Shown here: positions 42,267 through 51,833 of the stretch, in pieces
Numbering within the stretch: the first letter of the stretch is position 1
How the letters are laid out: the number at the start of each line of letters is the position of its first letter
Assembly (NCBI RefSeq): GCF_003248515.1
Contig: NZ_QFOB01000008.1
Span: forward strand, 105,137 to 169,136
Reading direction: 5' to 3'
Origin: Sphingomonas sp.
GTDB taxonomy: Bacteria; Pseudomonadota; Alphaproteobacteria; Sphingomonadales; Sphingomonadaceae
Length of the DNA: 64,000 bases
Notes under the pieces: model-generated
Told to the model about the DNA's origin: nothing
Databases searched by the model: none
What the model saw: the letters and a program-made list of their open reading frames with translations, nothing else
Position numbers and translations under genes: made by a program

Positions 42267-45245
42267 CTACATCTTCACCCGCAGGCCGACGCGGAAATAG
42301 CGGCCATAGGGATCGAAATAGAGGCCGTTGCCGAAGAGGCGCAGCTGATCCGGCTCCTGCCGATCGAAGACGTTGTTGACGTTGACGAAGGCCTCGTAGC
42401 GATTGTCCGTGCCGAATTTCACCCGCGCCGTCAGGTCCAGATAGAAGGCACTGTCGACGTGATTGATGTTCACGCTGTTCGGATCGTTGACGTTATAGCC
42501 CTTCTCCTCCGGCCCGGTCTTGGTGGGATCCAGGATGCCGCGGGGGATATAGCGCGCATGCGCCGTCAGCGCCCATTGCGCGCGCGAATAGGTGATGACG
42601 GCATCCGCCTTCCAGCGCGGCACACCCTGAACATTGGTGATCGTTCCCGCATTGCCGGTGACATTGTCGAGCTTGGTCACCAGGCCCGTCGCGCCGATCG
42701 TGTTGAGATTGAGCACCCAATTGCCGTTGAGCTGGAAATCGAAATTGCCGCCCAGTGCAGGCAGGCGATAATCGGCGACCAGTTCATACCCCTCGGCATG
42801 AAGCTGGCTGAGATTCTGGAAGGTCGAAAAGACGGTGTTGATCGATCCGTTGGGATTGAACTGGATCAGATCGCACAGCAGGCCCTGGCCCTTGCAGGCG
42901 GTGGCGATCGCCGTCGCGCTCAGTGAGTCGATCGCGCCCTTCACCTTGATGTCGTAATAATCGAAGGAAAGGTTGAAGCGGCGCAGAAAGCTCGGCTTCA
43001 GCACAACGCCGGCAGTGAAGGTGTCGCCGCGTTCCAGCTTCAGGTTCGGATTGCCGCCGGTGACGATGAATTGCTGCGTGGTCGATCCGATGAACGGATC
43101 GGGCTGCGGCAATTGCACGCGCGTCGCGTTCGGGCTCGATTCCTGTGCGCTGGGAGCCCGAATGTCGCGCGATCGCGTGACACGGAAGGTGATGTCCGGG
43201 ATCGGCGTATAGACGCCGCCCATCTTCCAGGTCGTGGCATTGCCGAAGGGATCATAATGGGTCCGCCGGATGGCGCCATCCAGATCGAGCGATCTCCCGA
43301 GCGCCGAATCCTTGAGCAGCGGCACGCCGACCTCGATATAGCCTTCCACCACGTCCGTCCGGGTATAAGGCAGCGCCGTCGTCGTCGGCGAGATGAACCG
43401 GTTCGCCAGCGTGTTCGCATCGGCATCGCCCTCGGCCGTGTCGCGCCGCCATTCGCCGCCGATCGCGAATTTCACCTCGCCGGCCCACGTGCGCAGCGGC
43501 GTGCCGCGCAGGTTCACCGAGGCGGCGTGCTGCTGATAGGTGCGGGTCTGCCACTCGTCGACATTGTAGCGTGCGTCGGTCGCGGCCGGGATGCCGAAGG
43601 CGAAGAGGTTGATGGGAATGCAGCCATTGGCGGGATTGGCCAGCGTGGTGCGACAGACGATGCTGCCCAGCGCGAGGCCGGACGCGCCGACATTGGCGGT
43701 GGTGACACGCACCGCGTCCACCGCGTCATTCCATTCCTTCAGCCGCGTGCGCCAGCTGTCGGTGCGCCCCTCCACGCGGCCGTAGGTGTAGGATGCGTCC
43801 CAGTTCCAGCCATGGCCCAGATCGCCCTTCAGCGAAGCCGCGCCGCGATAGGTTTTGTTGATGCTCGTGCCGACGGTGGAACCGCCGACGGACCACATGC
43901 CGTGATTCACGTTGAGCTTCGTGATCGCCGGATCCGCAGCCAGGATCGTCGCGCGGGTGGCATCCGAAATATAGGGATTGTTGATATCGATCGCGGCCGG
44001 GCTGTCGAGCGGCACCGTCGAATTCGTATGCCCCTCCACCCGGCTGAACATGAATTCCACGGAGGCGCTGATATCATCCGTCAGATCATAATCGCCGTGG
44101 ATCGTCGCATTGGCATGTTCGGTCGGCACCACCAGCGGCGAGGGGGCTTGGCCGATCAGAAAGGGCTGCGTGGGATCGCCGTTCGGATAGACGGCGAACA
44201 GGCCGCTCAGGAGATTGCCGAACTGATAGGGGACGAGATTGCCGTTGGTATCGAACTGCTTGCCGCGCAGCGCCGCCGGAAGCGAGGTGGCTCCGGTATT
44301 GAGAAGCTGCTGGCCCAGCGTGATCGTGCCGCCCGCGCCGTTTGATTTGATCGCGCCAGTGATGATGCCATTCTCGTTATAGACGAACATGACATGATCG
44401 AGGACGAGCGTGGCCGGCAGGCCGTTGGTGCTCGTTCGGGTCGTGGTGTTGTATCCCGGATTGGCGAGATAATTGGTGTAGCGCGAGCACCAGGGGCGCG
44501 TTTCGCAGGCGCCGATGCCATTCTCCTTCGAATATTCGCCGCCGATGATGACGTGGCCCCGCCCCCCGGCCAGATCGCGGCCCCAGGCGAGCGCGCCGTA
44601 GCGGGCGAAGGCATCGCCGCGCTGGGCGATCCCGACATTGGCCTCCGCCTTGAAGCCCGTGAATTTGCGATCGAGGATGATGTTGACCACGCCGGCCACC
44701 GCATTCGCCCCATAAGCGGCCGAGGCGCCGCCGGTGACGACTTCCGTCTGCCGCACCAGGATCGTCGGGATGCTGTTGAGATCGACCGTGCCATTGTCGG
44801 CGCTCGCCACGAAGCGGCGGCCGTCCACCAGCGTCAGTGTGCGCGTGGCACCGAGGCCGCGCAGATCCAGCGTGCGCGCGCCGATGCTGCCGGAAACGCG
44901 GAAGCTGTTGGTGGACGGCGAACTGATCGGGCGGAAGGACGGTATCTGGTTCAGTGCGTCGCCCACGTTGGTGATCGCAAGCTGCTCCAGCCGCTGCTGG
45001 CCGACCACGTTGACCGGCGTCGGGGAATCATAGCCCGCGCGGCCGAGGCGCGATCCGGTGACGATGATATCCTTGGCTTCGGCCGGCGCGGCGGGCGTGC
45101 CGCCCGAGGTTGCCGCCGGAGCCGCATCCGCCGCCGTGCCCGCAGCCAGAGGCGCGCCCTGCGCCGATGCGACGCCCGATAACGCGGCCAGCGTGAACGC
45201 GGCGCTCGATGCGCGGAGCATGAGCAGAGCGCGGCTGTTGATCAT
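42267..45245 (-). CDS. TonB-dependent receptor (module A)
   Basis: 992 aa. Signal peptide (MINSRALLMLRASSAAFTLAALSGVASAQ), plug with DIIVTGSRLGRAGYDSPTPVNVVG, TLDLRGLGATRTLTLVDGRRFVASADNGTVDLNSIP and GGASAAYGANAVAGVVNIILD, barrel with Cys pairs (GACETRPWC; CRTTLANPANGC) and final YFRVGLRVKM. It is a close paralogue of the receptor at 54634-57654: the same loops recur almost word for word. The start at 45245 has GGGAGGGG upstream; an in-frame ATG at 45296 adds 17 residues. It heads the transcript with the tartrate dehydrogenase-like and aldolase genes and probably imports their substrate. Confidence 0.92.
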   Translation of the reverse strand: MINSRALLMLRASSAAFTLAALSGVASAQGAPLAAGTAADAAPAATSGGTPAAPAEAKDIIVTGSRLGRAGYDSPTPVNVVGQQRLEQLAITNVGDALNQIPSFRPISSPSTNSFRVSGSIGARTLDLRGLGATRTLTLVDGRRFVASADNGTVDLNSIPTILVRQTEVVTGGASAAYGANAVAGVVNIILDRKFTGFKAEANVGIAQRGDAFARYGALAWGRDLAGGRGHVIIGGEYSKENGIGACETRPWCSRYTNYLANPGYNTTTRTSTNGLPATLVLDHVMFVYNENGIITGAIKSNGAGGTITLGQQLLNTGATSLPAALRGKQFDTNGNLVPYQFGNLLSGLFAVYPNGDPTQPFLIGQAPSPLVVPTEHANATIHGDYDLTDDISASVEFMFSRVEGHTNSTVPLDSPAAIDINNPYISDATRATILAADPAITKLNVNHGMWSVGGSTVGTSINKTYRGAASLKGDLGHGWNWDASYTYGRVEGRTDSWRTRLKEWNDAVDAVRVTTANVGASGLALGSIVCRTTLANPANGCIPINLFAFGIPAATDARYNVDEWQTRTYQQHAASVNLRGTPLRTWAGEVKFAIGGEWRRDTAEGDADANTLANRFISPTTTALPYTRTDVVEGYIEVGVPLLKDSALGRSLDLDGAIRRTHYDPFGNATTWKMGGVYTPIPDITFRVTRSRDIRAPSAQESSPNATRVQLPQPDPFIGSTTQQFIVTGGNPNLKLERGDTFTAGVVLKPSFLRRFNLSFDYYDIKVKGAIDSLSATAIATACKGQGLLCDLIQFNPNGSINTVFSTFQNLSQLHAEGYELVADYRLPALGGNFDFQLNGNWVLNLNTIGATGLVTKLDNVTGNAGTITNVQGVPRWKADAVITYSRAQWALTAHARYIPRGILDPTKTGPEEKGYNVNDPNSVNINHVDSAFYLDLTARVKFGTDNRYEAFVNVNNVFDRQEPDQLRLFGNGLYFDPYGRYFRVGLRVKM

Positions 45246-45530
45246 TCGTCCCCTCCCTGTGATGCGCCGCGCCGCCCCTTGCGGGATCGTCCGCACCGCT
45301 ATTCCGCGCCTGGCCCATCAAATCCCGCGTCATGCGATCTCCGGAGATCCCGGCTCCATGCGAGTATTGATCGTCGAATTGGTGAATCCCGTTCGCCACC
45401 AGGCATCGTCTGCTATTATCTGATGGAGCAGGGAGGCTGAGAGAAAGTCCCGAGTTGCATCCTTCCGTAGCGTGAAAGATTTCGGCTGATGGAATGACTT
45501 AGAAGGATGGGTAATTCAATTTTGGCGCGA
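45246..45530 (-). promoter_or_regulatory. 285-nt region upstream of the module A receptor
   Basis: Gene-free. It is more AT-rich than its neighbours between 45405 and 45545 (for example TTCAATTTTGG). It must carry the receptor promoter; I could not fix -35/-10 boxes with confidence. The quinone oxidoreductase gene ends at 45531 on the same strand. Confidence 0.35.
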
Positions 45531-46556
45531 TTATTCAGAGTGACTTGTAATGCCGGCCATTTCGGGATCCAGGATCAGAACGATCTTGCCGATCTGGCGG
45601 TTGGCCTCCAGTTCACGGTGCGCATCCATGGCCCTTTCCAGCGGGAAGGTCGCGCAGATATGCGTTCGGATCCGGCCAGCCTCGATCAGCGGCCAGACAT
45701 GCTGGCGCAGCGCGCTGGCGAGGGCGGCCTTGTAGGCGGGGCTGCGGGGGCGCAGCGTGCCGCCGGTCAGGGTGAGCTGGCGACGGACGAGGAAGCGGGT
45801 GTTCACGTCCGCCATCGCGCCCGCATGGCTGGCGAGCAGCACGAGGCGCCCGCCATCGGCCAGCAGATCGAGCTGTGGCTGGCTGGTCGGGCCGGCCTGT
45901 GCGTCGACGATCACGTCGCAGCCGCCACCGAAGAGGTCGCGCGCCTGCGCCTCCCAGCCGGCATCGCGATAGTCGATTGCGTGCGCCGCGCCGGCAGCCA
46001 GGCAGAGATCGCGTTTCATAGCACTGCTCGCCGTGGCGACGATCCGCGCCCCGCGCAGCCGGGCGGCGATCTGGATCGCGGCGAGGCCAACGCCGCTCGC
46101 GCCCCCCTGATAGAGCAGCGCTTCCCCCGTGCCGAGCCGGCCGAGATTCATCAGCGCATTCCACGCCGTGAAATAGGCTTCGGGCAACGATGCCGCCTCG
46201 ATGAAGCCGAGGCCGGCGGGCAGCGGCAGGCATTGGCCGGCCGGCGCGCGGCAATAATCGGCATAGCCGCCGCCGTTGACCAGCGCGCATACGCTATCGC
46301 CGGGACGCGGCCAGCGCACGTCATCGGCGGCCGCGACGACGATGCCGCTCACATCGAGGCCCAGGATCGGCGAGGCGCCGGGCGGCGGCGGATAGAGGCC
46401 GCGTCGCTGCTGCACGTCGGGCCGGTTCACGCTGGCCGCCACCACGCGGATCAGCACTTCCCCGGCCGCCGGCACCGGGATCGCCATGTCGGAGACGTGG
46501 ATCGTCGCAGCCTCTCCCTCGCCCCGGATCGCGATGGCGCGCATCGACCGGCTCAT
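45531..46556 (-). CDS. Zn-independent quinone oxidoreductase (MDR family, PIG3/QOR-like)
   Basis: 341 aa medium-chain reductase: MRAIAIRGEGEAATIHVSDM, RPDVQQRRGLYPPPPGASPILGLDVSGIV, LIYQGG-like ALLYQGGASGVGLAAIQIA and VATASSAMKRDLCLAAGAAHAIDYRD for NADPH binding. No structural-zinc cysteines are seen, as in QOR/PIG3 enzymes. It reduces quinones or alpha,beta-unsaturated carbonyls. Its ATG overlaps the IclR stop by 4 nt (ATGA at 46553-46556), so regulator and enzyme are co-transcribed. An ATG at 46544 is an alternative start. Confidence 0.88.
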   Translation of the reverse strand: MSRSMRAIAIRGEGEAATIHVSDMAIPVPAAGEVLIRVVAASVNRPDVQQRRGLYPPPPGASPILGLDVSGIVVAAADDVRWPRPGDSVCALVNGGGYADYCRAPAGQCLPLPAGLGFIEAASLPEAYFTAWNALMNLGRLGTGEALLYQGGASGVGLAAIQIAARLRGARIVATASSAMKRDLCLAAGAAHAIDYRDAGWEAQARDLFGGGCDVIVDAQAGPTSQPQLDLLADGGRLVLLASHAGAMADVNTRFLVRRQLTLTGGTLRPRSPAYKAALASALRQHVWPLIEAGRIRTHICATFPLERAMDAHRELEANRQIGKIVLILDPEMAGITSHSE

Positions 46557-47425
46557 TCCGCGGGGGCGGGTTCGCCGATGGGCATGTGGCGCGCGTGGCG
46601 CTGCGGTGATCGGATATCCAGCTGGCGCGATATTTCGGCAGCCGTGGCGCGCAGCGTCGGCAGATAGCGTTTCACGCCTTCCTGCGGCGATACGCCGGCC
46701 GCGATCCAGGTGATGCCAAGAGACGCCACGACGCGGCCATTGTCGTGCACCGGCACGGCCAGGGTGGCCGAACGCGGCTCGATCAGGGGATCGCGCATCG
46801 CATAGCCCTGTTCGCGCACCTGCCCGATCAGCCGGGCCATCGCTTCCGGATCATGCGCCGGCTGATCCTCGGGATCGGGGCTGTGCTTCAGGATTTCGAT
46901 GAGGATCTTCTGTTCGCTGGGCGAACTGGCCGCGAGGAAGGCGCGCCCCAGCGAACGGCCGATCATGCTCAGCCGCTTGTTGAGCGTGGAATGGAGCAAC
47001 GAGAGCGAGGTATAGGGGATGGTGCTGGCGCGGACGACCATCGCGTTCAGCTCGAACAGGGCCAGGGCCAGCGGCCAGCCCTCCCGCTTGGTCACCTCGA
47101 TCATGATCTCCTCCGCGATCTCGATGATGAGCGGTTCGTGGTGAAAGCCGCTCGACAGCGATTTGACCCCGCCGAGGAGCTGATAGGTGCCGTAGCTGGA
47201 GGATTGCGCGGCAAGTCCCTTGCCCTCCAGCGTGCGCAGCAGGCGGACGATCGAGGGCTTCGGCAGTCCGGTTTCGCGATGCAGATCATGCAACGTCGAG
47301 AGCGGGCGGCGGTTGAGCGCCTGAAGCAGATCGATCGCGCGTTCCACCGCGCGCACGCCATCGCACTTGCTCTCCCGCTCCACCATCGCCTCCGTTCTTT
47401 TTTCGACTGACGGAATGGCCCGCAT
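46553..47425 (-). CDS. IclR family transcriptional regulator
   Basis: 290 aa from ATG 47425 (GGAG five nt upstream); ATG 47386 would give 277 aa and also has GGAGG nearby but very close. N-terminal winged HTH (VRAVERAIDLLQALNRRPLSTLHDLHRETGLPKPSIVRLLRTLEGKGL in outline) and C-terminal IclR effector domain with EPRSATLAVPVHDNGRVVASLGIT. Divergent from the SDR at 47547 and in one transcript with the quinone oxidoreductase. The likely local regulator of module A. Confidence 0.88.
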   Translation of the reverse strand: MRAIPSVEKRTEAMVERESKCDGVRAVERAIDLLQALNRRPLSTLHDLHRETGLPKPSIVRLLRTLEGKGLAAQSSSYGTYQLLGGVKSLSSGFHHEPLIIEIAEEIMIEVTKREGWPLALALFELNAMVVRASTIPYTSLSLLHSTLNKRLSMIGRSLGRAFLAASSPSEQKILIEILKHSPDPEDQPAHDPEAMARLIGQVREQGYAMRDPLIEPRSATLAVPVHDNGRVVASLGITWIAAGVSPQEGVKRYLPTLRATAAEISRQLDIRSPQRHARHMPIGEPAPAE

Positions 47426-47546
47426 GCCCGCTCCGCGGCAACGCGCCTGTCGCGACTTTCCGTACCACGAAAAGTTGGTGCCGGGCAGTTGATGCCACCC
47501 CGCCGTCGCGACACGCCGCACGCCACCGGTGGAGAGGAGAGAAACG

Positions 47547-48323
47547 ATGGTCGACGAGCTTTTCGACGTGGCGGGCAAGGTTGCGCTGGTCACGGGCGGC
47601 ACGAGCGGGATCGGGCGTATGATCGCGGAGGGATTCGTTCGTCGCGGCGTGAGAACCTACATATCGGCACGGTCTCCGGCAGCGGTGGAGGCGGCGGCGG
47701 CCGAAATTTCGGCGGGTGGCGGATCATGCGTCGGGATCGCCGCCGACCTGACCGATCCGACAGCGCCCGAGGCGCTGATCGCCGCGCTCCGCGCGCATGA
47801 GAATCGGCTCGATATCCTCGTCAACAATGCCGGCGTGAATGCGCGCGGATCGATTGCCGACGTGGACGCCCAAATCTGGGATGGCGTGCTGGACGTGAAC
47901 CTGCGCGCGCCTTTCCTGCTCGTTCGTCAGGCCCTGCCGCTGCTCCGTGCCGCGGCGAGCGGGCAAGCCCATGCCAGCATCATCAATATCGGCTCGATCG
48001 GTGGCCTGCACATACCGGGCTGGGAAGCCTATCCCTATGGCGCGTCGAAGGCGGCGATCCACCACCTGACGCGCGCGCTTGCCAAGACGCTCGGTCCGGA
48101 TCGGATCCACGTCAACGCCATCGCGCCAGGCCCCTTTCCGTCTGCGCGCATGGATGTCACTTCGGAAGCGATACGGCGGAGCATCGCCACCTATGTCCCG
48201 GTCAACCGGGCCGGCACGGCCGAGGATGCGCAGGGCGCGTGCATCTTCCTGGCCTCGCGCGCGGGCGCTTATGTCAACGGCTCCACGATCGCGCTGGATG
48301 GGGGCTATATCGCGGCGCTCTAG
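47547..48323 (+). CDS. SDR family oxidoreductase (module A)
   Basis: 258 aa classical SDR: KVALVTGGTSGIG, NNAGVNARGS, Ser in IINIGSIGG, YGASKAAIHHL, PGPFPSARM, C-terminal GSTIALDGGY. Resembles gluconate 5-dehydrogenase and other sugar-acid/polyol dehydrogenases. The start at 47547 is set by GGAGAGGAGA; a GTG at 47529 lies before that site. Divergent from IclR. Its TAG overlaps the stop of the converging MFS gene (CTAG, 48320-48323). Confidence 0.9.
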   Translation: MVDELFDVAGKVALVTGGTSGIGRMIAEGFVRRGVRTYISARSPAAVEAAAAEISAGGGSCVGIAADLTDPTAPEALIAALRAHENRLDILVNNAGVNARGSIADVDAQIWDGVLDVNLRAPFLLVRQALPLLRAAASGQAHASIINIGSIGGLHIPGWEAYPYGASKAAIHHLTRALAKTLGPDRIHVNAIAPGPFPSARMDVTSEAIRRSIATYVPVNRAGTAEDAQGACIFLASRAGAYVNGSTIALDGGYIAAL

Positions 48324-49669
48324 GCCCCGATGGCGAGCGCTTCCTCCTCGCCCGCGCCGCCCCGGCCTTCGCGGCGAAGGGCCGGCGTCACGAGGATGGC
48401 GACGGCGCCGACCAGCGCCACAGCCGCCATCGCGTAGAAACCCGCGCTGAAGCCCCCCGTTGACTCGCGCAGCACGCCGAACAGATAGGGCATGGTATAG
48501 CCCGCGAGATTGCCGAGCGTGGTGATGAGCGCAAAGCCGGCGGCGGCCGCCGCCCCGGTGACGAAGGTGCCGGGCAGCGTGAAGATCGTGTTGGAGCAGA
48601 TCACCTGGCCCGAACTGGCCATCACCAGCCCCATCAGCGTGAAATAGACATTCCCGTTCGAAGCGCCGGCCAGATACAGACCCGCCGCCGAAAGGGCGAA
48701 GCCGAACGTGGCATGCCAGCGCCGTTCGCGCGTGCGATCCGAGTGCCGGGCGTTGGCGAACAGAACGAAACAGGGGATCAGCGCCAGCCCGGCGGCGATG
48801 AGCCCGGTTGAGAAGACCGATGTTCCACCCAGCTTCTGGATCACGGTCGGCAGCCAGAACTGGATGCCATAGAGCGTGGAGAGATTGGCGAAATTGGCGA
48901 CGATGACGCACCAGATGTTCGGATTGCGGAACGCGCTGGAGAAGCGGTGGCGGCCGGCATGGATATGCGCCTGCGCCTCCGCTGCGAGATCGGCGATCAC
49001 CAGCGCCTTCTCGTCGGCGTCTAGCCACTCTGCGTCGGCCGGGCCGTTGCGCAGGCGCACGATCAGCACGATGCCCAGGATCGTGGCCGGCAGCCCTTCG
49101 ATTACGAACACCCACTGCCAGCCGGCCAGCCCGGCAAGGCCGTTCATATAGCCCATGATCGCACCGGAAAGTGGGCTGCCGATCATCGAGGCCAGCGTCG
49201 AGCCGAGAATCATCACGGCGATCGCCTGCGCGCGCAGCCGGCTGGGGAACCAATAGGTCATGAACAGCAGCGCGCCAGGATAGAATCCCGCTTCCGCAAT
49301 GCCAAGCACAAAGCGGATGCTATAGAATTGCACCGGCGTCTGCACGAACATCGTCGCGGCCGAAATCAGGCCCCACACGATCATGATACGCGCCAGCCAG
49401 AGGCGCGCACCCACGCGATGGAGAATCATGTTGCTGGGTATTTCGGTCAACGCGTAGCTGATGAAGAATATGCCCGCACCGAAACCATACATCGCTTCCG
49501 TCAGCCCGATCGCGCCGCTCATCTGCAGCTTGGCGAATGCGACATTGACGCGATCGATATTGGCGAAGAGATAGCCCAGCAGCAGCAATGGCAGGAAACG
49601 CCACGCGATCCGATTATAGACGCGCAGCCGAACCTCGTCGGTTACACTCGCTCTGCCGATCAGGTTCAT
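48320..49669 (-). CDS. MFS transporter, ACS family (module A)
   Basis: 449 aa, 12 TM helices: YLFANIDRVNVAFAKLQMSG, MILHRVGARLWLARIMIVWG and RFVLGIAEAGFYPGALLFMTYWFP are ACS-family hallmarks shared with tartrate and 4-hydroxyphenylacetate permeases. Start ATG at 49669 follows GAGGACTTCG; a much longer frame to 49900 has no support. Nearby tartrate dehydrogenase-like and aldolase genes suggest a hydroxy-acid cargo. Stop codons of this gene and the SDR share CTAG. Confidence 0.9.
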   Translation of the reverse strand: MNLIGRASVTDEVRLRVYNRIAWRFLPLLLLGYLFANIDRVNVAFAKLQMSGAIGLTEAMYGFGAGIFFISYALTEIPSNMILHRVGARLWLARIMIVWGLISAATMFVQTPVQFYSIRFVLGIAEAGFYPGALLFMTYWFPSRLRAQAIAVMILGSTLASMIGSPLSGAIMGYMNGLAGLAGWQWVFVIEGLPATILGIVLIVRLRNGPADAEWLDADEKALVIADLAAEAQAHIHAGRHRFSSAFRNPNIWCVIVANFANLSTLYGIQFWLPTVIQKLGGTSVFSTGLIAAGLALIPCFVLFANARHSDRTRERRWHATFGFALSAAGLYLAGASNGNVYFTLMGLVMASSGQVICSNTIFTLPGTFVTGAAAAAGFALITTLGNLAGYTMPYLFGVLRESTGGFSAGFYAMAAVALVGAVAILVTPALRREGRGGAGEEEALAIGA

Positions 49670-49796
49670 CGAAGTCCTCGCCCTTATTCTTGATATGAGA
49701 ATGGCCTCGTCTTGCGATCGGCGGCAAGCTGACGCCACCGAAGTTCCAACAGGCGAAAAGTTGTCTGCGCGGGCAGGGCGCGCGCCCCGCGGCGGA

Positions 49797-50675
49797 TCAG
49801 CGTGGCGGCAGATCCAGCATGATCCGCGCCTCGTCTGGCGTCGCCGGCTCTTGGCCGAGCAGGTCGAGCAGCTGCACGGCCTGCGCCACCAGCTCCGCAT
49901 TGCCCCGCGTCAGCTGTCCCCGACGGATGTAGATATTGTCCTCCATCCCGACGCGCACCTGCCCTCCCAGCAATTTCGCGCCCGCCAGCATCGGATAGGA
50001 ATGACGCCCGACGCCGAAAGCGGACCAGACCGCGCCCGCAGGCAGCAGCGATCGCATGTAGGAAAGCGTATCGATCGTTGCCGCGCAGCCATATTTCACG
50101 CCGGTGACGATCTGGAAGAAGGGCCTGCCGGGGATCAGCCCTTCGGCCAGAAGATCGTTGGCCAGATGTATGTCGCCGCTGTCGAAGACTTCGAGTTCCG
50201 GCTTCACACCCGCCCCGACGATCGCCTCGGCCATCTTGCGCACATTGCCCGGCGTGTTGATCACCACCTGCCCGGCGGAATTCATCGTGTTGAAATCCAG
50301 CGAGCACAGATCCGGCCTGAGCGCCACGACATGTTCGACCCGGCGTAGCGGATGGACGAGCGTGGTGCCCGGCCCGGCGACGCGCGGCTCCTCCTCGGAT
50401 GGCATGAAACGGCCGCCCTCGCCGGTCGTCAGGTTGACGATCAGATCGCTGCCGCTGTCCCGGATCCGGTCCACCACCTCGCGATAGAGATCGATGCGCA
50501 TCGAGGGCAGGCCGGTATCGGGTTCGCGCACATGGATATGGACGATGGCGGCGCCGGCCCTGCGGGCCTCGATCGCGGCGTCCGCAATCTGGCGCGGCGT
50601 GATCGGCAGCGCGGGATGCTGATCGGGTTTCACGAGATTGCCGGTGAGCGCGCAGGAGATAATCGTCTTGGTCAT
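49797..50675 (-). CDS. Beta-keto acid cleavage enzyme (BKACE, DUF849 family; module A)
   Basis: 292 aa. Begins MTKTIISCALTGN, with LPITPRQIADAAIEARRAGAAIVHIHVREPDTG supplying the two zinc His (HIH), then INLTTGEG-like IVNLTTGEGG, PELEVFDSGD, and FGVGRHSYPMLAGAKLLGGQVRVGMEDN with the distal Glu. The family condenses a beta-keto acid with acetyl-CoA to give acetoacetate and a new acyl-CoA (as Kce does in lysine fermentation). The beta-keto acid used here cannot be read. Divergent from the cupin gene at 50926; paralogue at 57808-58743. Confidence 0.9.
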   Translation of the reverse strand: MTKTIISCALTGNLVKPDQHPALPITPRQIADAAIEARRAGAAIVHIHVREPDTGLPSMRIDLYREVVDRIRDSGSDLIVNLTTGEGGRFMPSEEEPRVAGPGTTLVHPLRRVEHVVALRPDLCSLDFNTMNSAGQVVINTPGNVRKMAEAIVGAGVKPELEVFDSGDIHLANDLLAEGLIPGRPFFQIVTGVKYGCAATIDTLSYMRSLLPAGAVWSAFGVGRHSYPMLAGAKLLGGQVRVGMEDNIYIRRGQLTRGNAELVAQAVQLLDLLGQEPATPDEARIMLDLPPR

Positions 50676-50925
50676 GGGTCTGGGGTTCCGGGCCGCGCGG
50701 TGCGGCGGAGGCCGGTTTGCGGATCGGGGCGGGGGCGCGCAAACCGCCAGACGAAGCTTTTCACGGCCCGGAAAGCCCGAACTCGCGACTTTTTCATCCG
50801 GAATGCCTCCGCGAATAACGCGGCGAGAGACAAGGCCGGAGGGGCTTCATGGCACGGGCGACCATAAAAAAGGCGGAGGAGGCGGATATTCGCCACGCGC
50901 GGCACGGCGCGACGGGATCCCGCGC

Positions 50926-51771
50926 ATGAGCGCGGCGCGGCAGGCCACGGGCGGCTGGCACTATCGGGAAGCTCCGCTGGCCGATGTCGACGCGGGCGCA
51001 CACAGCTGGATCACGCGTGGCGCGAATTTCGTTTCGGTCGTCACCCGCGCGCCGGCCGGCACGGCGCTGCGGCGGGCGGACAATCCGGACGAATATATGG
51101 TCGTCACGCATGCGGTGGGCGTCACGATCAGCGCGGGCGGCGAGACGATCATCGTCGAGCCAGATAGCGTGGCGATCGTCCCGCCCGGGGCGAGCAGCGT
51201 CACGCTTGCGGCGGAAGGCGAGGTGGTCCGCATCTTTTCCAGCAACGCCGCAGATCTCGCGGCCCGGGCCTCCAATGCGCAAGCCTATGACCGGCATCCG
51301 GAGGACGTGGCGCCGCTTGATCCCTGGCCGATGCCGGTGGGCGGCTATCGCCTGCGCACATATGCGCTTGCCGATCATGTTCGCGAAGGCACGAACATGC
51401 GGATCTTCCGTTCGCGCAACATCATGGTCAACGTGATGCTGCCGCGTGTCGTGCCGCGCGACACAGCGAAGCTGACGCCGCATTCCCATGCGGATTTCGA
51501 GCAGGGATCGCTCGCCATCGGCGGCACCTACATCCATCACCTCCGCTATCCCTGGACGCCGGATCTTGAGGAATGGCGTGCGGATGAGGCGGTCCGGATG
51601 GACAGCCCGTCGATCCTCATCATCCCGCCGACCGTGATCCACACGAGCCGGAATGTCGGGGAGGCGCCGGGGCTGCTGATCGATGTGTTCGCGCCACCCC
51701 GCGCCGATTTCTCGCGCCGCGAGGGGCTCGTCGCCAATGCGGCGGATTATCCGGCACCCGACGGCATCTGA
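50926..51771 (+). CDS. Cupin-domain protein (module A)
   Basis: 281 aa, two cupin halves. The C-terminal half keeps metal-binding His: PHSHADFEQGSLAIGG and a late H in PPTVIHTS; the N-terminal half (VVTHAVGVTISAGGETIIVEPDSVAIVPPG) has the fold but no obvious ligands. Start ATG at 50926; the frame is open far upstream but only this Met precedes the conserved part. I cannot say whether it is an isomerase, dioxygenase or sensor. Followed after 62 nt by an amidohydrolase. A clear paralogue lies at 61021-61944, again next to an amidohydrolase. Confidence 0.78.
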   Translation: MSAARQATGGWHYREAPLADVDAGAHSWITRGANFVSVVTRAPAGTALRRADNPDEYMVVTHAVGVTISAGGETIIVEPDSVAIVPPGASSVTLAAEGEVVRIFSSNAADLAARASNAQAYDRHPEDVAPLDPWPMPVGGYRLRTYALADHVREGTNMRIFRSRNIMVNVMLPRVVPRDTAKLTPHSHADFEQGSLAIGGTYIHHLRYPWTPDLEEWRADEAVRMDSPSILIIPPTVIHTSRNVGEAPGLLIDVFAPPRADFSRREGLVANAADYPAPDGI

Positions 51772-51833
51772 TCCGCAGGCGGCACCACCCCGGCGATCGA
51801 ACAGGAAAGCGCGATGCGTTGGAGAGATACGAA

